From contig CAWJEJ010000005.1 of the NCBI GenBank assembly GCA_963841855.1, forward strand, positions 310,001 through 374,000: DNA of 64,000 nt, read 5' to 3'. Positions 1 through 8,414 of this stretch are shown piece by piece. How positions within the stretch are numbered: the stretch's first letter is position 1; each line of letters begins with the position of its first letter. The notes under the pieces are model-generated. The model saw only the letters and a program-made list of their open reading frames with translations. It made no database searches and was not told the origin of the DNA. The position numbers and the translations under genes are program-made. The stretch comes from CAXBBB01 sp963841855. GTDB lineage: Bacteria; Bacteroidota; Rhodothermia; Rhodothermales; BA12.

Positions 1-1
1 C

Positions 2-250
2 GTGCGCGCTCAACTCGGCCGCTGGTATGGACCGGTCACCGCCGAGTGGCGCATGATGCGCAGCTACCGCATCGTCTACGGTCTCCCCGATCAGTCGCCG
101 CCGTTTCTTAGCCCGCGCGACAGCGACGTGCGCGTGCGCCCTGGCCTCTACCGCTGCGGCGACTGGGCCGCGACCGCTTCGATCAACGGCGCCATGCGCA
201 GCGGACGCCGAGCAGCCGAAGCCCTGCTAGCGGACCGAGCGGCAGCGTGA
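2..250 (+). CDS. FAD-dependent oxidoreductase, C-terminal fragment
   Basis: Only the last 82 codons lie in the window; the gene enters from the left edge. The segment GLYRCGDW followed by a small-residue helix (SINGAMRSGRRAAEALL) is the typical C-terminal FAD-binding end of amine-oxidase or phytoene-desaturase-like flavoproteins, where this motif closes over the flavin. The substrate cannot be told from this fragment. The stop codon overlaps the GTG start of the next gene (GTGA), so the two are probably co-transcribed and translationally coupled. Confidence 0.75.
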   Translation: MRAQLGRWYGPVTAEWRMMRSYRIVYGLPDQSPPFLSPRDSDVRVRPGLYRCGDWAATASINGAMRSGRRAAEALLADRAAA

Positions 251-687
251 AGGCGCTCATTCTTGCCCATGCCGCTTCGACGCTCGCGATGGTCGGCGTG
301 ATTCTCGTCATCCAACTCGTTCACTATCCTCTGTTCGCGGGAGTTGGGGCGAGCGGATTCGCCGCGTACGAAGCCGATCATGCACGCCGCATCTCCTGGA
401 TCGTGGTGCCTCTGATGCTGATCGAGTTGGCGACTGCAGTCGCACTCGTCGCCTACCGGCCCGACGCGTGGCCTGCCTGGGTTGCGTGGCTCGGCTTGAT
501 ACTCGTCGGCGTGATCTGGGCATCGACAGCGCTGGCCTCCATTCCTGCACACAATGCTCTGTCCGGCGGCTGGGACGCTGCGTCCCACGCCAAATTGGTG
601 TCGACCAACTGGATCCGAACCCTAGCCTGGATCGCCAGAGGCGCTCTCGTCGTGTGGACGCTGGCTCGGAGCATGAGCGATACCTGA
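247..687 (+). CDS. Four-helix integral membrane protein, unknown function
   Basis: A 146-residue protein with about four hydrophobic segments (roughly residues 5-28, 48-70, 78-100 and 122-140). Conserved-looking polar features are QLVHYPLF near the end of helix 1, the ARRISW segment before helix 2, and PAHNALSGGW before helix 4. I recognise this as a small bacterial membrane protein type but cannot name a function. The start is GTG at 247, within the stop of the upstream flavoprotein gene, which supports an operon and suggests a link to that oxidoreductase. Confidence 0.75.
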   Translation: MKALILAHAASTLAMVGVILVIQLVHYPLFAGVGASGFAAYEADHARRISWIVVPLMLIELATAVALVAYRPDAWPAWVAWLGLILVGVIWASTALASIPAHNALSGGWDAASHAKLVSTNWIRTLAWIARGALVVWTLARSMSDT

Positions 688-795
688 AATCGGGCAATCC
701 CTTTCGTATTACGCCGCACGCTGCCTGCTGCACCAGATCCGAACTCTTTTGCAGCACAGTCGTGCTCTCTCACTCACTTAACCGCATTCGCATCC

Positions 796-1092
796 ATGAT
801 CGAAGCTACTTGGAACGGCGCCACGGTTGCTCAAAGCGACGCCACCGTCGTCATCGAAGGCAATCATTACTTCCCCGCTGACAGCCTGAATTGGGACGTA
901 CTCGATCCGACCGATTATCACACGACGTGTCCGTGGAAGGGCAAGGCGTCGTACTATTCGATCACGACGGGCGGGCAGACCAATGCCAATGCGGCATGGA
1001 CCTATCCCGAACCCAAAGAAGCCGCCAGCGGGATCAAGGGTTACGTCGCGTTCTGGAAGGGCGTCGACGTGAGGGAGACGGCCGATGCCTGA
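796..1092 (+). CDS. DUF427 domain protein
   Basis: A 98-residue single-domain protein of normal DUF427 length. The family-like pattern is visible: an N-terminal strand (ATWNGATVAQSD), a YFP segment, the central TTCPWKGKASYYS motif, and a C-terminal VAFWKGVDV. DUF427 proteins form a small beta-barrel fold; their biochemical role is not settled. The ATG at 796 follows a 108-base gap. The 3' end overlaps the next gene by 8 bases, suggesting co-expression with the methionine sulfoxide reductase. Confidence 0.88.
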   Translation: MIEATWNGATVAQSDATVVIEGNHYFPADSLNWDVLDPTDYHTTCPWKGKASYYSITTGGQTNANAAWTYPEPKEAASGIKGYVAFWKGVDVRETADA

Positions 1093-1561
1093 CCTGATGA
1101 CGCGCGCCGACCGATACGCCGAAACGCGGACGAGGATCGACGCGCTGCTCGAAGGCGAGACCGATTGGATCGCCGCGATGGCAACCGTCGCCTGCGAACT
1201 GCACCACGCGTTCGATCATTACGATTGGACTGGCTTCTACCGCCGCACCGCCCCGGCAATGCTGACGATCGGACCCTACCAGGGCGGCCACGGCTGCCTG
1301 CGGATTCCCTACGCACGCGGCGTCTGCGGAGCCGCCGCTCGGACGCGAACGACCCACCTCGTGCCCGACGTAGACGCGTTTCCAGGCCACATCGCTTGCG
1401 CCAGTTCGACGCGCAGCGAGATCGTCGTGCCTGTCGTCACGCCGTCGGGCGATCTGCTTGCCGTCCTCGACGTGGACTCCAGCACGCCCGACGCCTTCGA
1501 CGCCGATGATCGAACCGCGCTTGAAGACCTGTGTGCGATGCTCGGACGACGCTTCGGCTGA
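1085..1561 (+). CDS. msrC: Free methionine-R-sulfoxide reductase (GAF domain)
   Basis: A 158-residue single GAF-domain protein. It has the DWTGFYRR segment, GPYQGGHGC, IPYARGVCG and GHIACAS motifs. The three cysteines in these motifs match the catalytic and resolving cysteines of free methionine-(R)-sulfoxide reductase, which reduces the free oxidised amino acid in the cytosol using thioredoxin. The C-terminal VLDVDSSTPDAFD segment is typical of the family. The length matches the family and the start overlaps the preceding DUF427 gene. Confidence 0.9.
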   Translation: MPDLMTRADRYAETRTRIDALLEGETDWIAAMATVACELHHAFDHYDWTGFYRRTAPAMLTIGPYQGGHGCLRIPYARGVCGAAARTRTTHLVPDVDAFPGHIACASSTRSEIVVPVVTPSGDLLAVLDVDSSTPDAFDADDRTALEDLCAMLGRRFG

Positions 1562-1668
1562 GAACGACGCGCTGAACTCGGCCCTTCCAAAGTTGCCTAG
1601 TCTCAACGAAAGACTTTGGCTTAGCGGCCGCGTCGAAGAGTTGGCAACTTTTTCCTGCGCGCTTGCGC

Positions 1669-1992
1669 TTATGCTCGCTGCATCAACTGCTCGCGACACG
1701 TCCACTCGGCAGCAGCCAGCCCGCCGACGAAGCACCCCTCGCCGATCAAGTGGATCAGTCCGAAAGCGATCGCGGATTCAAAGTGCGCCATGGCCAAGCC
1801 GAAGCAAACCGGCGTCCGAACCGCGTTGGCGACGCCCGTAAGCACCAGCACCCCACGCGGCACACCGTGCCACTCGCTCAGCCAACCGCTCAGAACCAGC
1901 ACAACCACGCCGACGACTCCACCCGCGATGCAGTCGACCCACAACAGCTTCGAAGCCACGGCGGTCCGACTGTCAACGGGTCGAAGAATCAC
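1669..1992 (-). CDS. Small integral membrane protein, unknown function
   Basis: A 107-residue protein with about three to four hydrophobic segments and an internal glycine-rich GGVVGVVVLVLSGWL helix. It starts only 6 bases after the stop of the phosphohexomutase gene, so it is probably the last gene of that transcript. No catalytic motif is visible. It resembles small conserved membrane proteins with a GVANAVRTPVCFGLA-type third segment, but I cannot assign a function. Confidence 0.65.
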   Translation of the reverse strand: MILRPVDSRTAVASKLLWVDCIAGGVVGVVVLVLSGWLSEWHGVPRGVLVLTGVANAVRTPVCFGLAMAHFESAIAFGLIHLIGEGCFVGGLAAAEWTCREQLMQRA

Positions 1993-1998
1993 GTCTCG

Positions 1999-3411
1999 CT
2001 AGGCGTCCAGATCCAACTGCGCCATCGCGTCGGCGACGACGGCGCGTGCTTCGGCTTCAGTCGGCGCTTCGGCGTAGACGCGCAGGACCGGCTCGGTCCC
2101 GGATGGACGAACGAGCAGCCAGCGGTCGCCCATGAGGTATTTGAAACCGTCGAGCGTCTGCACCTCAGACACGACGTGCCCACCGACGCTGGACAACCCG
2201 CCGGACGACAGGCGCTCCAACACGGCTGCCTTGCGTTCGTGCGTCGTGTGCACGTCGACGCGGATGCTGCGGTGGTTGCCGAACTCGTCGAACAGCTCTT
2301 GCACCAACTCGGACAGCTTCTTGCCTCTGCGGACCATCATCTCGACGATCAGCAGGCCGATGTAGATGCCGTCGCGCTCGGGAATGTGACCTTTGACTGC
2401 CATGCCGCCGCTCTCCTCACCGCCCACGATCACGTCACCGTCGACGATCATCTTGCCGATGTACTTGAAGCCGATCTGCGTCGTCTCGACCGGCAATCCG
2501 TAGCGCTCGCCCATCTTGTCGAGCATCTGCGTCGTCGAGAACGTTTTGACGATGGAGCCGGAAAGCCCTCGCTCCTGGTGGAGGTATTTGACGAGCAGCG
2601 CCAGCAATTGGTGCGAGTCGACGAAGGCGCCGGTTTCGTCGTACATGCCGATGCGGTCGGCGTCACCGTCGTTGGCTAGACCAGCAGCGCAGCCTTCGCG
2701 GACGATCGTTGCGCTGAGTTCGCCCAGGTTGCGCTCGATAGGCTCGGGCGCCTGCCCCATCATGCCCGGGTTGAACGTGTCGTGCATCGAAACGACGTTC
2801 TCGGCACCGATCAGGTCGGCGACCAGTCCACGTCCCGCTCCGTACATCGCGTCGTGGGCGATCTTGAGTCCGCTAGAGGCGATGGCGTCCACGTCCAACC
2901 GCTCGCGGAGTACGTCGAGGTAATCGCCGGTCACGTCGCGCTCCTCGATTAGCCCGGCGTTCATCAGGTCGGCCAGTGATTTCAACTCGTAGCTGTCCGC
3001 GCCGTCGTAGTCGTAGCGCTCTTCGACGGCCGCGATCTGCTCGGGCGAGGCCGGTCCGCCGAACGAGGCTTTGATTTTGAAACCCGAGTAGCTGGGCGGG
3101 TTGTGACTCGCCGTGATCACGATGCCCGCGCTCAGTCCATAACCCAACGCGCCCCACGAGATGGCCGGAGTCGGAGCGACGCGCGATGCGAGGATGACAC
3201 GGACGCCGAGCGAGGCGAAGACGCGGGCCGAATACTCGCTGAATGCGCGCCCCTGAAACCGCGTGTCGTGGCCCAGCACGACTGCCGGATCGTCGCCCGC
3301 CGTATCGAGCAACCACTGAGCGGTCGCTCGGCTGACGATTTCGAGGTTGACGTAGGTAAAGTCGTCGCCGATGACGGCGCGCCAGCCGTCGGTACCGAAT
3401 TTGATAGACAT
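1999..3411 (-). CDS. Phosphoglucomutase/phosphomannomutase family protein
   Basis: A 470-residue alpha-D-phosphohexomutase that moves phosphate between C1 and C6 of a hexose phosphate through a phosphoserine. Starting from the chosen ATG, the protein begins MSIKFGTDGWR. The active-site serine is Ser102 in TASHNP, the metal loop is DGDADRIG, the sugar-recognition motif is GGEESGG, and the C-terminal phosphate site is RPSGTEP. An in-frame ATG ten codons upstream exists, but the FGTDGWR motif usually begins within a few residues of the N-terminus, so 3411 is preferred. Specificity (glucose, mannose or glucosamine phosphate) cannot be decided from sequence alone. Confidence 0.93.
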   Translation of the reverse strand: MSIKFGTDGWRAVIGDDFTYVNLEIVSRATAQWLLDTAGDDPAVVLGHDTRFQGRAFSEYSARVFASLGVRVILASRVAPTPAISWGALGYGLSAGIVITASHNPPSYSGFKIKASFGGPASPEQIAAVEERYDYDGADSYELKSLADLMNAGLIEERDVTGDYLDVLRERLDVDAIASSGLKIAHDAMYGAGRGLVADLIGAENVVSMHDTFNPGMMGQAPEPIERNLGELSATIVREGCAAGLANDGDADRIGMYDETGAFVDSHQLLALLVKYLHQERGLSGSIVKTFSTTQMLDKMGERYGLPVETTQIGFKYIGKMIVDGDVIVGGEESGGMAVKGHIPERDGIYIGLLIVEMMVRRGKKLSELVQELFDEFGNHRSIRVDVHTTHERKAAVLERLSSGGLSSVGGHVVSEVQTLDGFKYLMGDRWLLVRPSGTEPVLRVYAEAPTEAEARAVVADAMAQLDLDA

Positions 3412-3466
3412 GCGAGAGGTCGAAGTTGGGTGAGCGGGCAACCTACGGCGATCGCAGGCGCCGCAT

Positions 3467-3498
3467 CAATACGGAGCGCCAGCGCCGCTCGCGTATTG
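3467..3498 (-). terminator. Stem-loop between two minus-strand genes, possible terminator
   Basis: CAATACG-GAGCG pairs with CGCTC-G-CGTATTG across a short loop, with one bulged base. It lies downstream of the choice-of-anchor V-like gene and upstream of the phosphohexomutase. There is no clear T-run, so termination is uncertain. Confidence 0.4.
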
Positions 3499-3531
3499 CC
3501 CAACCGTTCCAGGCGGCAGAAGAAAACGGAA

Positions 3532-4356
3532 TCAGCGCAGCACCAGGCTACGCGTAATTCTGCCCTGAGGCGTATCGGCGACGAGCACGTACCATCCCGC
3601 CTCCATCGCGCCGCGATGCAGCGTCGCCGAGCCGCTGACGAGCGGCGCACTCACCCGCATTCGTCCCAGAGCGTCGTAGAGTGCGAGCGTGCCGCCCGTC
3701 GCGCCTTCGATCCGCGCGAGAACGGCCGAACCGATCGGATGCTCGCCTTGAACGATCAGCGTCAGACCCGCCGCTCGGTTGACGCCTTCGATGGGCGTTC
3801 CCTGCCCCTGGGCCACCGCTCGGCTGGTTGAGTAGACCCGGTCGCCACCCGACGATCCATCACCGTTGGCGGCGTTGCCGGTGGCGTAGAACGTTACGTC
3901 ACCCGCTTGGTCGGCTGCGGGGAGCCAGCGCACGCGCCATTCGCCCGACTCGCGCGGCGCGTTATGCCCGACGTAGCGCTGCCCAAACGTCGTGCTGCTC
4001 GAAAACTTCGTGCCCTCGTCGGAGAGTTCGAATGAACCCGCAGGATCGCCGTTGACGTCGCGAGCGGCGATTTGAAAACCATAGGTCGCTGCGTCCGACT
4101 GAGATACCCGAACCGTCAGGTCGAGGCTGGCGCCCAGCGAGTAGCTGTCGGCCGACGAAACGACGACTGAACCACTTCCGCTGTTCAAGCCGAACGACGA
4201 ATGACAACCGGACGAAGCGCACGTGCTCTCGCCAGGGACTCCGGCGTTGCGCGAAGCGGCTCCCCCACTGTTGGAATGTGCAGGGCGCGTCGGCACGAAG
4301 ACGAGCGCACCCAGGCCGACAGTCAGAAAGGCGGCGATAATCAGAGAGCGGAGCAT
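3532..4356 (-). CDS. Exported choice-of-anchor V-like protein with CX4CH motif and T9SS-type C-terminus
   Basis: A 274-residue exported protein. It has an N-terminal signal segment (residues about 1-25) and then a PGESTCASSGCHSS motif near residue 45, giving a C-X4-C-H arrangement. Next comes a beta-rich Reeler-like region with YGFQIAARD and a GEWRVRW segment, and then a C-terminal sorting-domain-like end (ALYDALGRM ... GWYVLV ... GRITRSLVLR). This matches the layout of choice-of-anchor V proteins of Bacteroidota. It is expected to be secreted by the type IX system and held at the surface. Whether haem binds the cysteine motif is not known from sequence. Confidence 0.8.
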   Translation of the reverse strand: MLRSLIIAAFLTVGLGALVFVPTRPAHSNSGGAASRNAGVPGESTCASSGCHSSFGLNSGSGSVVVSSADSYSLGASLDLTVRVSQSDAATYGFQIAARDVNGDPAGSFELSDEGTKFSSSTTFGQRYVGHNAPRESGEWRVRWLPAADQAGDVTFYATGNAANGDGSSGGDRVYSTSRAVAQGQGTPIEGVNRAAGLTLIVQGEHPIGSAVLARIEGATGGTLALYDALGRMRVSAPLVSGSATLHRGAMEAGWYVLVADTPQGRITRSLVLR

Positions 4357-4554
4357 GGCGTGAGGGGCGAGCAGACTCGGCCAATATCCCCTGCGGCGCG
4401 AGCTTCGGCAAGACTGCGTCTCACCGGAGTCAGCGCAAACTCGACGGCAGTAGGCAACGGCGCAAATGGGCTCGGTCGGCGCAGCAGCAGAAGCCCATCG
4501 AAGCCGGTAGAATCGTTCTACTCCTTCTGGATTACCCCAATGGACGAGCCACTA

Positions 4555-5064
4555 TCACCTGTCGCTGGGTTGGCGCACGACGAAGGGGTACTCCTTGCCG
4601 TTGACGAGCAAAGTGTAGTCCCCAGGCGTGAACGTACCGTCGAGCAGCAGATAGTAGCGAAACGGACGCACGACGGTCGCGCACATCTGTCCCTGCGGCC
4701 TGCGCATCTCAATCGTCACGTCGATAAGACGCATCGCACGCTCCTGCGCAGCCGTGTGGAGGGCCGAACATGCGTCGGGAAATGCTCCGGTTACGAGCGC
4801 CTCGACTCGCGTGCCCTCCAGCCCCAGCACGCCTGGCTCGAACGGTTCGATGCGCAGCGTTACGCCGTTCAGAACAGCGGGCGTAATATAGAAGGCTTCG
4901 TCCTCGTCCGGCTGAGTGATCTCCAACCTCTCGAACGTGGAATCGTCGGGCGGACGCGTGCCAAACTGCTGCCCTGGTGGTGGCGCTTCGTCACGACTCG
5001 CCGCGCATCCGCTGCAGAAAAGAGCGCCGAGCACGACAACCGAGAGCGCGACCACGCGTGTCAC
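4555..5064 (-). CDS. Lipoprotein, unknown function
   Basis: A 169-residue predicted lipoprotein. The N-terminus VTRVVALSVVVLGALFCSGC ends in a lipobox (CSGC). The mature part is beta-rich with no motif I recognise, apart from a C-terminal GDYTLLVNGKEYPF segment typical of a small Ig-like domain. The GTG start at 5064 overlaps the TGA of rsfS (GTGA). This start is preferred over an upstream ATG because it puts the signal peptide at the N-terminus. It is the last gene of the four-gene minus-strand group beginning at 6628. Confidence 0.72.
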   Translation of the reverse strand: MTRVVALSVVVLGALFCSGCAASRDEAPPPGQQFGTRPPDDSTFERLEITQPDEDEAFYITPAVLNGVTLRIEPFEPGVLGLEGTRVEALVTGAFPDACSALHTAAQERAMRLIDVTIEMRRPQGQMCATVVRPFRYYLLLDGTFTPGDYTLLVNGKEYPFVVRQPSDR

Positions 5065-5549
5065 GAAGACGCCGGATGCAGCATCGCGATGGCCGCTGAC
5101 GAATCGGCGTCCGGGTCGATGTCTTCGTATGGCGCGTCGCCCCACAAGCGCTCAAGACCGTAAAAGCTGCGCCGCTCGGGTTGGAACAGATGGACGACCA
5201 AGTCGACGTAATCGAGCACGACCCACTGATTCAGTTCGGTCCCTTCGCTGCGCCACGGCTTCTCGCTGTGATTCTCCTTGACCTGTTGCCGCACCGACTC
5301 CGCAAGCGCTCGCACCTGCACGTCAGTGGCTCCCGTAGCCAGCACCAGCAAATCCGAAACGCCGCCCTTGCCCCGCAGATCAATCACGCGGATCTCGTGC
5401 GCTTTCCGATCGAGCAGGGCATCGACGGCAGAAGCGGCTAGCGAGGTGACGGGAACCTGGGAGTCACGCCGCGTCGGCGACACATCGGAAATGGTCGGTT
5501 CGGGCGTGGCGTCGGAGAGAGGCGAAGTGTCGAGGGCGGGGTCGGCCAT
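5061..5549 (-). CDS. rsfS: Ribosome silencing factor RsfS
   Basis: A 162-residue RsfS/Iojap protein. It binds ribosomal protein uL14 on the large subunit and blocks subunit joining when nutrients are short. The core is clear: VIDLRGKGGVSDLLVLATG, the VRALAESV helix, WVVLDYVDLVVHLF, and RSFYGLERLWGDAP near the end. About 35 residues of low-complexity N-terminal extension precede the core. It lies between a LytR_C-type protein gene (upstream, 31-base gap) and a lipoprotein gene (4-base overlap). RsfS next to a LytR_C protein is a common arrangement in this group. Confidence 0.93.
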   Translation of the reverse strand: MADPALDTSPLSDATPEPTISDVSPTRRDSQVPVTSLAASAVDALLDRKAHEIRVIDLRGKGGVSDLLVLATGATDVQVRALAESVRQQVKENHSEKPWRSEGTELNQWVVLDYVDLVVHLFQPERRSFYGLERLWGDAPYEDIDPDADSSAAIAMLHPASS

Positions 5550-5580
5550 AGAATGGAAGTCGGTTGATCAGGCGGAATAA

Positions 5581-6063
5581 CTAGCGGTCGGTCGGCTCGT
5601 TCGCCAGACCGGTGAGCGTTGCGTAATCGGCACCCAGCACGACCGTCGCGTCGAGGTACAAATCAGGGCGGATGTCTTCTCTGATGCGCACGGCATCGAC
5701 GCCCAGCGCGTCAGCGACGCGCCTCGCTGCTTCGGGATTGCCGACGCGGTCGATCACGAACGAAGAGTCCACGTCAGTTCGCTCGTAGTTGTCGGCTTCG
5801 AGCACGTCGAAGCCTTTGCTGCGCAGCACGTTGCGTGTCCGCTTGGCCAGACCGGCAACGTCGGTCCCGTTGCGCACGCCAACCTGCACGATGTCGCCTA
5901 CGACCTGGTCGGTGGGTTCGGGTGGCAGATCGTCGGATCCGCCACGACCCAGGCGCGTCACGAAGCCGTAGCCGAGCACGAGCAGGACCAAACCGAGGAC
6001 GACGCCGCCCAGCGTTCCGAATGGGCCTCCGCCCGAACCTCGTCGCTCGTCCGCTTCGGCCAT
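5581..6063 (-). CDS. LytR C-terminal domain (LytR_C) membrane protein
   Basis: A 160-residue protein with a single N-terminal transmembrane helix (about residues 13-36, preceded by a charged GGGPFG stretch). It ends in a LytR_C-type domain (about residues 58-145) containing VQVGVRNGTDVAGLAKRTRNVL, a segment typical of that domain, and a conserved late R-x-D-I-R-P-D-L-Y-L pattern. LytR_C domains are outside the membrane and occur in cell-wall and envelope proteins; the ligand is unknown. The ATG at 6063 is chosen because longer in-frame versions lack any domain and run into the upstream gene. It precedes rsfS. Confidence 0.82.
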   Translation of the reverse strand: MAEADERRGSGGGPFGTLGGVVLGLVLLVLGYGFVTRLGRGGSDDLPPEPTDQVVGDIVQVGVRNGTDVAGLAKRTRNVLRSKGFDVLEADNYERTDVDSSFVIDRVGNPEAARRVADALGVDAVRIREDIRPDLYLDATVVLGADYATLTGLANEPTDR

Positions 6064-6070
6064 GCGTCGA

Positions 6071-6628
6071 TCAGTTGGTCGATGCGCGCCAGAAGAGGCG
6101 TTCGCCCGAAGCGGCCCCGAAGCCATAGTCGCGCGCGCCGTAGCTATTTCTGCCGTACGCCGATCCGTAAGGGCTGCCGTAGCCGCCAAACGGGCTCTGA
6201 CGGTACGAGAAATTGAGCTGGATCGAGTCGCTTGGGCGATAGGCGATTTCAGCATTGCGCACGAACAGTTTGAACGGCTGATTGGGATCGTTACCCAGGC
6301 CGAGCACGTCGCTTCCGCCAAACGGGCTGTGCGCCATCGCCACGTCTACGCGAGCGGCGAGCTGGTTCGAAAACTGCCATTGCATGCTGTTGGTGTACAT
6401 CCCAAGCGAGTAGCCGGTGCCGCCGAACGATCCCGCTGTCATCTCATAGCTATGCGACATGCGAAAGACGCTGGGCGAGAAGAGCGTTGACAGCTTGAAT
6501 CCGCTGTCCATCAGCCGCACGCTTTCGCCCTGGTTGAGCTCCGACGCGTCGGAGCGCAGCTGTGCCTGTGAGGGAACGGCGACGGCTAAGGTCGCGGCAA
6601 AAACGAACAGGACGAGCGAGCGGCGCAT
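6071..6628 (-). CDS. Exported outer-membrane-like protein, unknown function
   Basis: A 185-residue protein with a clear signal peptide (residues 1-22, cleavage after SQA). The mature part has alternating polar and aromatic residues (LFVRNAEIAYRP, IQLNFSYRQS), suggesting outer-membrane beta-strands, and ends in a Gly/Tyr-rich tail (FGGYGSPYGSAYG). It is first in a four-gene minus-strand group with the LytR_C protein, RsfS and a lipoprotein; the next gene begins 7 bases after its stop. I do not recognise a named family. Confidence 0.7.
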   Translation of the reverse strand: MRRSLVLFVFAATLAVAVPSQAQLRSDASELNQGESVRLMDSGFKLSTLFSPSVFRMSHSYEMTAGSFGGTGYSLGMYTNSMQWQFSNQLAARVDVAMAHSPFGGSDVLGLGNDPNQPFKLFVRNAEIAYRPSDSIQLNFSYRQSPFGGYGSPYGSAYGRNSYGARDYGFGAASGERLFWRASTN

Positions 6629-6778
6629 GGAGTCGGAGTGGTGCAGAAGGACGGGGACCGGACAGAAGGCAGAACCCCGAAAGGCTCGGGCTTGTTCTGC
6701 CCACGCGATCGGAATCGTTCGGACCTTGTGGTCGTGCCAGTCAACCTACGGCTCAACGCCTACCCCCTCCTCTTCCGT

Positions 6779-7795
6779 ATGCCCGAACTTCTGCTGCTGG
6801 CCATCGAAACGTCGTGCGACGACACGGCCGCCGCGGTCATGCGCGGCGACGAGTTGTTGGCGTCGGTCGTGGCGTCGCAGGTGGAGCACGCGCGCTGGGG
6901 CGGCGTCGTCCCCGAAGTGGCGTCGAGAGCGCACCAGCGGCTGATCGTGCCGACGGTTGCGGCGGCGCTGGCTCAAGCAGGCGTCGATCAAGGCGATCTG
7001 GATGGCGTCGCGGTGACGTACGGACCGGGCCTGGCGGGCGCGCTGCTAGTCGGGCTCAGTTTCGCCAAAGCCTACGCGTTGGCACTGGGCGCCGGGTTGA
7101 TCGGCGTCAACCATCTCGAAGGCCACCTCTACTCGCCATTTCTAAGCGGCCAGCAGCCCGCTCTTCCCTACCTGTGCTTGGTCGTGTCGGGCGGGCACTC
7201 GCAGCTCGTTCTGGTCGAAGACGGCTTTCGTCACACGACGCTGGGCCGCACGCGCGACGATGCGGCAGGCGAAGCGTTCGACAAGGTGGGCAAGATGCTG
7301 GGACTGGAATATCCAGGCGGCCCTCACGTCGACCGACTAGCCCAACAGGGTGACCCGACGTTTCTCGACTTGCCCCGCACGTACCTGGACGACGGCGCCT
7401 ATTCGTTCTCGGGCATCAAGACGGCCGTTCTCTACGCTCTGCGCGATCAGCCCGACACAGACGCATTTTTGAACGAGCACCTAGCCGATGTCTGCGCCTC
7501 GTTTCAAGCCGCCGTCATCGACATGCTGATGCGTCCGTTTGAGGCAGCGATACAGTCGACGGGCGTGCGCGACATTGCCATCGTCGGCGGCGTGTCGGCG
7601 AACCGGGGTTTGCGAGCGCGCGCACGTGGACTTGCCGAGCGCCGTAGTTTGCGGTTACACGTGCCCGAGCCGCGCTTTTGCACCGACAACGCGGCCATGA
7701 TCGCCGTCGCCGGTTTGCACAGGCTGCGATCGGGATACGACAGTCCGCTCACGCTCGCCGCCGCTCCTTCTCTATCGCTCGATGGTGCCTCCTGA
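6779..7795 (+). CDS. tsaD: tRNA N6-threonylcarbamoyladenosine synthase subunit TsaD
   Basis: A 338-residue TsaD (Kae1/Gcp) protein that transfers the threonylcarbamoyl group to A37 of ANN-decoding tRNAs. Diagnostic motifs are AIETSCDDT near the N-terminus, GGVVPEVASR, the metal-binding HLEGHLYS (HxxxH), SGGHSQL, GEAFDKVGK and GGVSANRGLR. Length matches the family. The ATG at 6779 starts directly before the first conserved strand; an upstream in-frame ATG would add unrelated residues. The 3' end overlaps the chorismate mutase gene by 14 bases. Confidence 0.96.
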   Translation: MPELLLLAIETSCDDTAAAVMRGDELLASVVASQVEHARWGGVVPEVASRAHQRLIVPTVAAALAQAGVDQGDLDGVAVTYGPGLAGALLVGLSFAKAYALALGAGLIGVNHLEGHLYSPFLSGQQPALPYLCLVVSGGHSQLVLVEDGFRHTTLGRTRDDAAGEAFDKVGKMLGLEYPGGPHVDRLAQQGDPTFLDLPRTYLDDGAYSFSGIKTAVLYALRDQPDTDAFLNEHLADVCASFQAAVIDMLMRPFEAAIQSTGVRDIAIVGGVSANRGLRARARGLAERRSLRLHVPEPRFCTDNAAMIAVAGLHRLRSGYDSPLTLAAAPSLSLDGAS

Positions 7796-8168
7796 CCTGC
7801 CCGCGCCGCTGCCGCCGTTCGACCTGGGCGCCGCGCGACGGGCCGTTCCCGCCGAGCCGCAACCGTCCGACCTGGGGCCGTGGCGCGTCCGCATCGACCA
7901 GATCGACAGGGAAGTCGTGCGCCTACTCAACGAGCGGCTGGCGTGCGCCCACGAGATCGGTGCGATCAAGAAGCGGCTCGACATGCCCGTCTACGTGCCG
8001 ACGCGTGAGCAGGACGTGCTGGACAACGTGATCGGCGCCAACCGCGGCCCGCTCGCCGACGCCTCGGTCCGCCGCCTATTCGAGCGCGTGATCGACGAGA
8101 CGCGGTCGAGCGAGCGGCACCAGTACGACCAGGGCGCGCCCGACCAGACCGGCGACTCTGCTCGCTGA
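7782..8168 (+). CDS. Chorismate mutase type II (AroQ-like)
   Basis: A 128-residue all-helical chorismate mutase that turns chorismate into prephenate for Phe and Tyr synthesis. The core (about residues 34-115) shows RIDQIDREVVRLLNERLACA, then IGAIKKRL with the active-site lysine region, YVPTREQDVLDNV and a final ERVIDE-type helix. The N-terminal 30 residues are Pro-rich and probably disordered. There is no prephenate dehydratase or DAHP synthase fusion. It overlaps tsaD by 14 bases, so expression is likely coupled; 246 bases before mltG hold a palindromic repeat. Confidence 0.9.
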   Translation: MVPPDLPAPLPPFDLGAARRAVPAEPQPSDLGPWRVRIDQIDREVVRLLNERLACAHEIGAIKKRLDMPVYVPTREQDVLDNVIGANRGPLADASVRRLFERVIDETRSSERHQYDQGAPDQTGDSAR

Positions 8169-8195
8169 CGATTCAGACTTCTGTTCCTTTTCCAA

Positions 8196-8364
8196 CCGTC
8201 ACCCCTGCGAAGGCAAGGATCCACAACCGCTTCCCAAGCCGCAACCTGCCTTGAGCCCGTTGCGAGACGGCAGCTTGCAGAGCGACTCTCACTCACTTTG
8301 TTTTGAGTCAAACAGGAAAGCTCGTTCGAGCTCCTGGGTCCTGGATCAAGTCGAGGACGACGGG
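8196..8364. repeat. Imperfect palindromic intergenic repeat (about 170 bp)
   Basis: The left arm reads CCGTCACCCCTGCGAAGGC then AAGGATCCA. The right arm, read on the other strand, starts CCGTCGTCCTCGACTTGATCC then AGGACCCA. The arms are related but imperfect, and the middle holds a smaller inverted part (CTGCC near CCGTTGCGAGACGGCAG). The layout resembles the non-coding palindromic repeats scattered in many bacterial chromosomes. It fills most of the gap between the chorismate mutase gene and mltG. Confidence 0.5.
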
Positions 8365-8414
8365 TTAAGCAGACGAGAGAAATGCCCCACCTCTCTCTTT
8401 CACACATCTCCCTA

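Noticed and set aside
1663..2679. Plus-strand frame of 338 codons opposite the phosphohexomutase
   Set aside because: Shadow of the real gene; His/Asp/Val-rich composition with no motif.
6562..7353. Plus-strand frame of 263 codons overlapping tsaD
   Set aside because: Arg/Gly/Ser-rich out-of-frame reading of tsaD.
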